From Chrysochromulina parva (lineage: Eukaryota; Haptophyta; Prymnesiales; Chrysochromulinaceae): DNA of 14,048 nucleotides. A program made the translations under genes and the position numbers. Location: the NCBI GenBank assembly GCA_002887195.1, contig PJAB01001500.1, positions 1-14,048 of the forward strand. The letters are read 5' to 3'. Below are positions 7,794 to 14,048 of this stretch, one piece after another. Position 1 is the first letter of the stretch, and each line of letters opens with the position of its first letter. The notes under the pieces are model-generated. The model was not told the DNA's origin, ran no database searches, and saw only the letters and a program-made list of their open reading frames with translations.

Positions 7794-8239
7794 GCTGATG
7801 GCCTGGTCTGGAATGAGTGCCTGTGAAATGACTCAGGTTGCCTGTGAAAAGCTATGTTTGCGCACCTCGGGAGCGTCGTGGTGCAGTGGCGCCCGCGCCG
7901 CGTCTTGCACCGTCTTGCACCATCACGGTCTTGATCACGGTCACGGTGCAAGACATGTGGACGGTTGGCTTGTGGCTTGTGTGCCCCCCTGCACGGCGCC
8001 CATTTCACAATGAGAATTGAGAAAGGATGTAGGATCGGACGGGGCTGCGACGAAAACGTCGCCAAGCTACTGTCCTCGTTCTATCCGACACAGCAAGAGG
8101 AGGTACGCAGCACGGTGTTCGACTACAGTAGAATCTCGAGCCAGCGCCCAAGCGGAGGAGGCGCCCCCAGCTAGCCCCCGGCAAACCCCCTGCCCCTCTC
8201 CCAGGCTTCCCCCTTCCCAAAGTAGTACATCCCTGCAGC
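7794..8239. other. spacer with a 12-bp inverted repeat
   Basis: 446 bp between the TIR-like gene stop and the TPR-ankyrin start; it should hold the TPR-ankyrin promoter and 5' UTR. GTCTTGCACCGT (7902-7913) faces ACGGTGCAAGAC (7943-7954) across 29 bp, and a second copy of GTCTTGCACC (7912-7921) gives an alternative pairing. Two TTTCACAG sequences just upstream of the ATG on the sense strand could be acceptors of a 5' UTR intron. No coding supported. Confidence 0.5.
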
Positions 8240-11200
8240 TCAGCTGCCGTGCATGCCGCTCATCATCTCCCGGACGTGCTCGTCGGTCTTGCCGACGATC
8301 GGCAGCATCGTCTCCTTGTCCTTCTTGTTGGTCACCGCCACGTCGGGCGACGCAAGGAACTTGGACATCTCCGCCGGCGTCTTGGTCGACATCTCCAGCA
8401 GGTCCCGTTTGTCGTTCTGCGTCGCGTTGTGGATGCACACAACTGTGACACGTGCCTCGCCTTCCGTTGCCGGGCGCACGCCCTGCGGCGTCACCTTCTG
8501 CATCGCACACCAGCCCTCCATTGTCGTCCAGAACCGCGTGAGGTACATTTTATCAAGCAAGATCAGCACCTTGGCCGTCAAGTACATGTCGGTGATCGCT
8601 TTGAGCATGAGGTTGAACTCGGCCTTCTCTGCGGGCGTGCGGTCCTCCTTGTCCTGCGGGCAGCCGCTCGAGCGTTGCGGCATGCACGAGTAGTCGAACC
8701 AGATGTACTGGACCTCGGGGTGGGCCATCAGGTGCGCCTTGAGTGCCGCCAGCTGCGCGCCGGTCTCGTCGGGCGTCGCCCAGTCCTCCCACCTGTGGCT
8801 GACGAAGAGGACGTCCTTGACCAGCCCCTTGCCCTGGAACGCTTCGTTCAGGTCGACGGCCATCTTCTCGAGCAGCTTCGAGTCGCGCAGCTCCTGCATT
8901 CGCTTTAGCTGCTTGGCGGTGGCGCTCAGCACGGCGGCGCGGGGCACAAAGTAAATCTCGGGCTTGTGCGGGTCCCACGCCAACTGTGGCGATGGGCTGC
9001 TGCTGCTGCTTGCGGTTGTCAGAGCCTGCAGCATGGTGCGCAGCTTCCTGTCGGGGATCGGCTTCAGGCCGAGATGGCGAACAAAGTCGTCGACCAGGTC
9101 GCACTCGACGATATCGGACACGCTCGTCGCGCCCTTTTCGTCGCACCACACGACCGCCGTCTTCAGCGTCGCGTCCTCGGCAACGTTGAGAGACGTGAGC
9201 ATCTGCAGGAACCCCAGCGCCGTGGCTCGGCGCCGCAGCTCCTCCGCCTCCACCTCCGCCGCCTCGCACTCCACTGCAGCCTTGTCCGCCGCCGCCTTGA
9301 CCGCGGCCGCTGCCTCATGCTGTTCCGCCGCGTCGCATTGTTTGCAAAGGTCCCAGTCGCAGCCAGTGGAGCACCTGGCCACAACTCCACTAGCTCCACA
9401 AACATCACAAAAATGAGCAGAGTATAGGCTCTTGTCCAGTACTCTGTACATTATGTGCTCATGGTGCTTCGAATGGAATGTTCTGTTGCTAATGACTGCC
9501 TGCTCCCGTTCAGCTAGCTTCTCTAAGAATCGATCCACCTTCAAGGAGCCCGAGTCATCCTGCTCGTCATCCTCGACATCCTCATCATCTTCGTCATCAG
9601 GCGCTATCAAATTCTCCACCCAGCTGAATATTTGGTACGTAGTGCCGTTGAAACCACCCAATGCAATGCACCATTCCTCGCCGTCATCGATCGTCTGTTT
9701 CTCCTCAATACTCACTGAGCTCCATGACTCATCCGTGAAGACTCGTACGCGCAAGAGGCGCGCTTGACTGTCAACGTGCAGCTCTGTGAGCTTGTTGAAG
9801 CAGTCACAGCGTCGCAGCACGCCGCCGCTTGTGCCTGCCGAGTTGATGCCGTACTTTCCTCTCTGATGGAGGTAATCTGGCTCCGCTTTCTGTCTGGGCA
9901 CGAGCCCAAAGTCGAAGGAACTGTTGCCCGTCACACGGAATCGGATGGTCACTGGTTTGTCCGCCAGCGCAGAGGGTGATGCGACCCATATTGGGCCGTT
10001 AGGAAAGCAAAGGTGCCCAGAGCTGTTGAAGCTGAAGCCACTCGCCGGAATCGCAAGGTACGCGCGGACTTCAGACTCACTGGTGATGACCACCTCCATC
10101 TCGGAACTCTTGCCATTCCAACCGGATTGGTCGGGGAAATCAACCTTCAGGTCGCCGTCCGGATCGACGCGTTTGACGATCCCGACCTCTTCGTGGGTGA
10201 CGCTGCCCCAGCCGAAGGTTGGATTCGACACGCTCCGCTTGACGCGCACGCGCGCGCCCACGCACAGCGTGCTGACGCCGGTGAGCACTGGGGACAACGT
10301 CGTGGGCGCATTGGTGCATTGTTCACGCCCGGGCTTGGCACTGCACACGCTGCACAGCCCGCAGTGTTCACAGCCACCCGGGCCAGTCTGCGGCGAAGGG
10401 CCGTACATCCCGCATCCGGAGCATTTTACCGAGCCACTCCAAGGCGTTTGCCGATGTGCCGATTGCTGCAGCGAGCCAACCTTTTGGAGCTCACCCTCCT
10501 TGAACCACCACTCATTGCCGTCATCGAACTCCACCTTGAACGGGCGATCCGAATCGTCGTCTTCGAGTAGTCTGCCTGTCTGGCCCACGTACGGGCGCGT
10601 CGACGAGTCAGACGCGCTGAGCACTATCACTGTGGCACCCACCCGCGGGCGAGCACCCGCGCCGCTCTCGTCGCCCACTCTGGCCACGGTGGGGCATGGC
10701 AGCACGTCGGTGTCAGAGTACCCGTCCTTGGTCCACTGGCCGCATGGCACGGAGCCGCTCGAGCCCTCTTTCGAGTAGTACCAGCCACTTGTAATGTCCC
10801 TATCGTTTATGCGCCACCCATACTGCCCCCCACCATAGTAGAGGATCGCGTTCCCGCCCTCTTTTGTGTACAGCGGCGCGTCGTTGTGCTACCGCGTGTA
10901 GCTGTAGGTGCCGTTGACTGTGCTCGCGCAAATGCCGCCCGCGCCGCTCACGACGTACTCTCCCGCGGTCGCCTTGACGAGGTCGGTACCACCCGCTTTC
11001 TCCGTGCGATACTTGTTGCTGCCGCCCTTATCCCACTTGACGAGAGCCCACCCGTCAGAGTCGACTTCTGTGATGGTGCCCGCATTCCCCGTCCCGCCAT
11101 CCTGGTCGCCCCACCTCCAGTCGGGGCCACGCCTGACGCGGTCGCCCACGTGGAGCGAACTGACGCGCACGAGTGTAGCGCCGCCCTCTTCCGAGGTCGA

Positions 11201-11872
11201 GGCTCCGGCACCCATTTGTACCGCGGTCGCCAGTGCAACGTCTTCCATCACGAACCATCTTGTGTCTGAGTCCGGAAACTTGACCTTGAATGGCACGCTG
11301 GTGCCGTCGTCCTCGATGAGGGTGCCCGTTTCGCCCATTCGATCTTCACCGCCGACGATACGCACGCTTTGCCCGACCCGTGGCCGGGAACCCGCAGCGG
11401 GGTTGCTCGCAGTCTTGTCGAGAGGAACGAGCAGACCTGCCGAGCAAAATGCTGAAGTATCCGTTTTATCGGTCATCACGCGTCGGATGTGGTACCATTG
11501 CCCCTCATCGATACTCAAGATCCTCACCGTGTCGCCTGCGACGATACCCGAGGACAACTCCCTCTCGGGCACCGCCGTGATGCGGCAGAGCATGCCTTGC
11601 TCCAGCGCCGTCGTCGTTGAGGGCTCTTCCGCCAGTGCAACGTTTTCCGCGTAGAACCAATATTGGTCCGCGATATCTGAGTCCGGGAATTTGACCTTGA
11701 ATGGCATGTTGGGGCTGCCGTCGTCCTCGATGAGGGTGCCCATTTCGCCCATTCGATGTTCACCGCCGACGATACGCACGCTTTGCCCGACCCGAGGCCG
11801 GGAACCCGCAGTGGGATTGCTCGCAGTCTTGTCAAGGGTCTTACGGTATTCGGAACTGGCTCCGCAACCCAT
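8240..11872 (-). CDS. MIB/HERC2 - zinc - SAM-like - TIR-like multidomain protein, interrupted by one in-frame TAG
   Basis: One intronless frame of 1,210 codons from ATG 11872 to TGA 8242-8240. TAG at codon 328 (10891-10889) interrupts it; the frame and the domain continue unbroken after it. I prefer ATG 11872 because it starts MGCGASS, a classic N-myristoylation plus Cys3 palmitoylation site; the nine codons upstream begin only with GTG. Order: two near-identical modules (about 14-80 and 152-215), MIB/HERC2 domain (241-299, GDRVRRGPDWRWGDQDGG), a VNGTY/W domain (about 310-395), a third module (403-466), Cys cluster (484-519), KEG/MIB-type repeat (538-595, VRVKRSVSNPTFGWGSVTHE), beta-rich SPRY-like region (603-753, weak), acidic run, C1/ZZ-like zinc domain (800-847), Ala/Glu helix, SAM-like (883-952), TIR-like (1019-1150). 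The TIR-like part has VLFVSHRWEDW, YIWFDYSCMPQ, KVLILLD and RFWTTMEGWCAM, with Glu1119 where TIR NADases have their catalytic Glu. Likely a membrane-anchored signalling scaffold; catalysis is inference. Confidence 0.8.
10889..10891 (-). other. in-frame TAG splitting the TIR-like gene
   Basis: CGG TAG CAC, between VNGTYSYTR and HNDAPLYTKEGG. Upstream and downstream parts are in the same frame, with no other stop for 327 codons before and 882 after. The TPR-ankyrin and dioxygenase genes both end at TAG, so TAG is not reassigned here. It is a nonsense mutation, a base-call error (CAG to TAG would be one change) or a readthrough site. Confidence 0.85.
11255..11833 (-). repeat. internal 414-bp-spaced duplication in the TIR-like gene
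   Basis: The coding segment starting at 11833 (DKTASNPTAGSRPRVGQSVR) is repeated from 11419 (DKTASNPAAGSRPRVGQSVR), an offset of 414 bp or 138 codons. Similarity lasts about 55 codons through GTLIEDDG and PFKVKFPDSD, and DNA identity is high enough to look recent. A third, older relative lies at residues 403-466. The unit between the copies also carries an SH3-like strand set (GDTVRILSIDEGQWYHIRRV). Confidence 0.85.
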
Positions 11873-12783
11873 AGCAGTGATCTCCGATCGTACAACCACG
11901 AGGGTCAGTACAGACCCTCTCGTCCGCTTGTGTGCCGATCTCAGGGTGTATAGAGCTGCATCCTAAGTTCAGTAAGTTTCGTCACGCCCCCACCCCCTAT
12001 GTGAACGCCTCCCGCGTGAAGTGACGTTACGAGCCCTTGACTTGCTCCACAGGACGAACTACGTCCCGCGCGCGTATCTAGACTGTGAGACCAAGGGAGA
12101 GGGTCCCGCGGGTTAGGGGGGCTTGTTATATGTTTGTGCAGGGTGTTTGTGATCGAGTTTGGGGGTGTTTGTTATCAGGATACGTATCCTGATGTATCCT
12201 GATGTATCCTGGATGTATCCTGAAGGATACATGTATCCTGATGTATCGTGCATGTATCTCAAATGTATCTTACATGCTCTGTTACATTCGAAGAGTATAC
12301 ATGATGTTTTACATGGTCCGGGTTGTCGCGCTCACCAGGCTGCTTGTGTAGCTTTAATGAACAGAAATTCAAGTCAAACACACGACCATGTTTACGGTAG
12401 CAGGAAATGTCAAACTGTCTTGATCAACGCGTGAACGCCGTGCCCAATGGCCATTCGAACAATATTACGAATGACCGAATGATTAATTCCACGTGATCGT
12501 CAACGCACAATTCGTGAAGTTGAGGACATCGGCGATCGCTCTCTGTTTTCACAGAGATCAGAGAATAACTCCTCGCTTGAGGATAAATCCGCGCTCATCG
12601 AGGATGAATAATCCACCCAAATCATGTTTTGGATCGGTCCGACGAACACCTCCAACATCATGTCCAACCTACTGACGACGACGACCAGTCGAGTCACGTG
12701 CCAGCGCCGCTTGCTTAGCGCTTTTTAAACGCGCTTACCGAACGGAAGCTAATTACCGAACGGAAACCTCCCCGTCGGAGCGC
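11873..12783. other. spacer upstream of the TIR-like gene
   Basis: About 910 bp between the dioxygenase stop and the TIR-like start. The middle (12120-12660) is clearly more AT-rich than the flanks. Open frames here (for example 12493-12675 plus and 12697-12500 minus) show no domain. TTACCGAACGGAA occurs twice close together near 12735-12770. The promoter of the TIR-like gene should lie at its left end; I see no recognisable TATA element. Confidence 0.5.
12174..12275. repeat. GTATCCTGAT minisatellite with perfect palindrome and hairpin
   Basis: Tandem units of 10-12 bp (GTATCCTGAT, GTATCCTGGAT, then decayed GTATCGTGCAT and GTATCTCAAAT). At the left end 12174-12193 is a perfect 20-bp palindrome (ATCAGGATAC then GTATCCTGAT). 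TGTATCCT (12214-12221) and AGGATACA (12224-12231) form a hairpin with a 2-nt loop. The units contain ATCAGG/CCTGAT, loosely like the intron decamers, but on the opposite strand and outside any gene. Confidence 0.85.
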
Positions 12784-13956
12784 CTACTTAATGTCATCGT
12801 CGCCAGTGGCCGCCGTCTCCGTCGTGTCACGCATGCCCGGGGTTGCAGTCACGTGGCGCTCCGCGTCCACACCCACGGTCGCCTGTAAGAATGCATAGAA
12901 GCGTTCGCTGCCGACGTGCCCGGTCTCGAGCCACATAGCACAATCCTGCTGCAGCCTGCTCAGGTCGACGTGCGGCCCGAGCGCCGGCGGCGAGTACGCT
13001 ATCGCCCGCAGCAGCCTCTCCCCTAACGAGAGAGGCAATCATGGGCAATTAGGGGCAATCAGGGACACTCGGGCAGGATTGGGTACGCCTCCCCTAATGA
13101 GAGAGGCAATCATGGGCAATTAGGGGCAATCAGGGACACTCGGGCAGGATTGGGTACGCTATCGCCCTCAGCAGCCTCTCCCCTAATGAGAGAGGCAATC
13201 ATGGGCAATTAGGGGCAATCAGGGACACTCGGGCAGGATTGGGTACACCTCCCCTAATGAGAGAGGCAATCATGGGCAATTAGGGGCAATCAGGGACACT
13301 CGGGCAGGATTGGGTACACTATCGCCTTCAGCAGCCTCACCGCGGACGCCAACGTAGGGCTCTCTCCGCCTTAGGGAGGCAATCATAGGCAATCATAGGC
13401 AATCATAGGCAATCAGGCTCACCGCGGACGCCACCATAGGCGCGGCAGAGGCGCTCGCGGTTCATGCCGAGGTGTGGCGAGGGGAAGTCGTTGCTGCCCG
13501 CTCCAAACGGAGTGGGCAGCGTGCCTGTGAAGAGAGGGGTGGGGTACGGGCGCCGTGCTGAGCACTTGCATGCACGCTGCCCGCTCCAAACGGAGTGGGC
13601 AGCGTGCCTGTGAAGAGAGGGGTGCGGGCGCCATGCTGAGCACTTGCATGCACGCTGCCCGCTCCAAACGAAGTGTGGGCAGCGTGCCTGTGAAGAGAGG
13701 GAGGCACTCAGCATGCAATTCGGGAGTGGGTAGCGCGCCTGGGATGGGGCCGTAGAATGGACGGACAGCTTCCACAGCCGCGCGGAAGTCGACGAAACCC
13801 GTGAGGACGTACCTGACGAGCGAGGCCGCGAGCTGGTGTGAACGACAGCGGCCGCCCTCCGACGAAACCCGTGAGGACGTACCGTGTGCCCGCCGTGATG
13901 GGCACGCCCGTGTGCATCGTGTAGCCGCAGAAGAGGATCGCGTGGCCGGGGGGCAC
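12784..13956 (-). CDS. 2-oxoglutarate/Fe(II) dioxygenase (prolyl 4-hydroxylase-like), C-terminal exons (partial)
   Basis: Exons on the minus strand: 13956-13883, 13812-13739, 13524-13423, 13022-12784 (stop TAG 12786-12784). They splice to 162 in-frame codons. The first reads PPGHAILFCGYTMHTGVPIT then AGTRYVLTGFV. This is the end of the double-stranded beta-helix of 2OG/Fe(II) oxygenases: the His of MHTG is the distal iron ligand and the Arg of GTRY, ten residues on, holds 2-oxoglutarate. The HxD motif and N-terminus lie right of the window. The tail (DFRAAVEAVRPFYGPIPG, then TLPTPFGAGSNDFPSPHLGM, CRAYGGVRGERLLRAIAYSP, LQQDCAMWLETGHVGSERFY) is helical with no family I recognise. Such enzymes hydroxylate protein prolines or other substrates; the substrate is unknown. 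The second intron uses a GC donor. Exon choice among repeated copies in the last two introns is inferred from frame. Confidence 0.75.
13023..13422 (-). repeat. dioxygenase intron with 160-bp higher-order repeat
   Basis: A 400-nt GT-AG intron. GCAGCCTCTC or its variant recurs at 13011, 13171 and 13331, a 160-bp period. Each 160-bp unit has two ~70-bp monomers (CCCCTAATGAGAGAGGCAAT, GGGCAATTAGGGGCAATCAG, ACTCGGGCAGGATTGGGTAC). The edge of each big unit is a copy of the start of the last exon (sense GAGGCTGCTG..GGCGATAG.GTAC), so exon sequence is copied three times. A further array of CAATCATAGG decamers lies at 13378-13413. A copy of the exon 3 end (13417-13440) recurs at 13336-13359. Confidence 0.8.
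13525..13738 (-). repeat. dioxygenase GC-AG intron with three exon-fragment copies
   Basis: A 214-nt intron with sense CCCAG|GCGCGC at the donor and TTCACAG|GCACGC at the acceptor. The start of the next exon (GGCACGCTGCCCACTCCGTT continuing to GGGCAGC) appears three times (plus strand near 13491-13527, 13576-13615, 13654-13693). Copies are linked by GTGCATGCAAGTGCTCAGCA, then GGCGCCCGCACCCCTCTCTTCACAG-like tails. Each linker begins GT and ends CACAG, so each is itself a possible mini-intron. Confidence 0.75.
13813..13882 (-). other. 70-nt dioxygenase intron flanked by a 24-bp perfect duplication, no minisatellite
   Basis: A 24-bp perfect direct repeat (13790-13813 and 13860-13883) carries both junctions, each read in sense as GGTACGTCCTCACGGG. 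The intron body is unique sequence ending CTCGTCAG. Splicing keeps one copy, giving AGTRYVLTGFVDFRAA. It shows that the flanking duplication does not depend on the decamer array. Confidence 0.88.
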
Positions 13957-14048
13957 CTGCATGCAATTAGGGAGGCACTCAGCATGCAATTAGAAGAGGA
14001 TCGCGTGGCCGGGGGGCACCTGCATGCAATTAGGGAGGCACTCAGCAT
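13957..14048 (-). repeat. 63-bp tandem repeat at the right edge (intron of the dioxygenase gene)
   Basis: The stretch 13929-13991 repeats at 13992-14048 with a 63-bp period. Each unit has 29 bp of coding sequence (sense GGTGCCCCCCGGCCACGCGA and on; 13929-13957, copied at 13992-14020) and a 23-bp type minisatellite ending CATGCAG. The acceptor for exon 13956-13883 is at 13957; the donor is probably in the copy at the edge or beyond the window. Confidence 0.8.

Noticed and set aside
9924..10778. 284-codon plus-strand frame
   Set aside because: Shadow of the TIR-like gene, whose minus-strand frame contains the recognisable domains.
10889..10891. Reassigned TAG codon
   Set aside because: The TPR-ankyrin and dioxygenase frames both terminate at TAG with natural protein ends, and TGA and TAA also end genes here.
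1..14048. Target-site duplications of a classical DNA transposon
   Set aside because: Duplications vary from 8 to 36 bp, include exon coding sequence, and no terminal inverted repeats or transposase are seen.

Overview
Eukaryotic nuclear DNA, GC-rich, probably from a unicellular alga or another protist (haptophyte-like in style, but I cannot name the species). The evidence is: genes split by many short GT-AG introns, introns filled with minisatellites, long intronless multidomain proteins (MIB/HERC2-like, C1/ZZ, SAM-like, TIR-like, ankyrin, TPR), and intergenic spacers with no operon logic. Every gene I can support lies on the minus strand. There is no sign of a prokaryote, plasmid or virus.

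Layout, in transcription order from right to left. (1) 14048-12784: the C-terminal part of a 2-oxoglutarate/Fe(II) dioxygenase in at least four exons. (2) 12783-11873: spacer with a GTATCCTGAT minisatellite and a perfect 20-bp palindrome. (3) 11872-8240: one 1,210-codon reading frame, apparently N-myristoylated, with repeated MIB/HERC2-type modules, zinc clusters, a SAM-like region and a C-terminal TIR-like domain. It is interrupted by a single in-frame TAG. (4) 8239-7794: spacer. (5) 7793-4660: a two-exon gene for a 1,010-aa protein joining a Rossmann-like N-terminal domain, a TPR co-chaperone clamp and ankyrin repeats. (6) 4659-3563: spacer without a convincing gene. (7) 3562-3257: a small hypothetical ORF. 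(8) 3171 to the left edge: the N-terminal two thirds of a Tex/YqgF-type RNA-binding protein, split into at least nine exons by eight introns.

The most interesting feature is how the introns are built. Most introns in the Tex, TPR-ankyrin and dioxygenase genes consist of tandem short units carrying CTGAT on the sense strand (CTGATGACCT, CTGATTGCCT, CTGATGAGCT and a 23-bp CCTCCCTCATTGCATG form). They are bounded by a direct duplication (8 to 36 bp, some imperfect) of exon sequence that contains an AG|GT. As a result most downstream exons begin with GT, and splicing out the repeat together with one duplicated copy restores a conserved protein sequence exactly. This looks like recent and continuing intron gain by an introner-like or tandem-duplication mechanism. 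One intron is doubled, one has copied the end of its exon three times in frame, and another has a 77-bp tandem copy. CTGAT also resembles a branch-point motif, so each unit could supply a branch site.

The genes do not form an obvious pathway. The TIR-like and TPR-ankyrin proteins both look like signalling or protein-quality-control scaffolds, but a functional link between them is not shown by the sequence.
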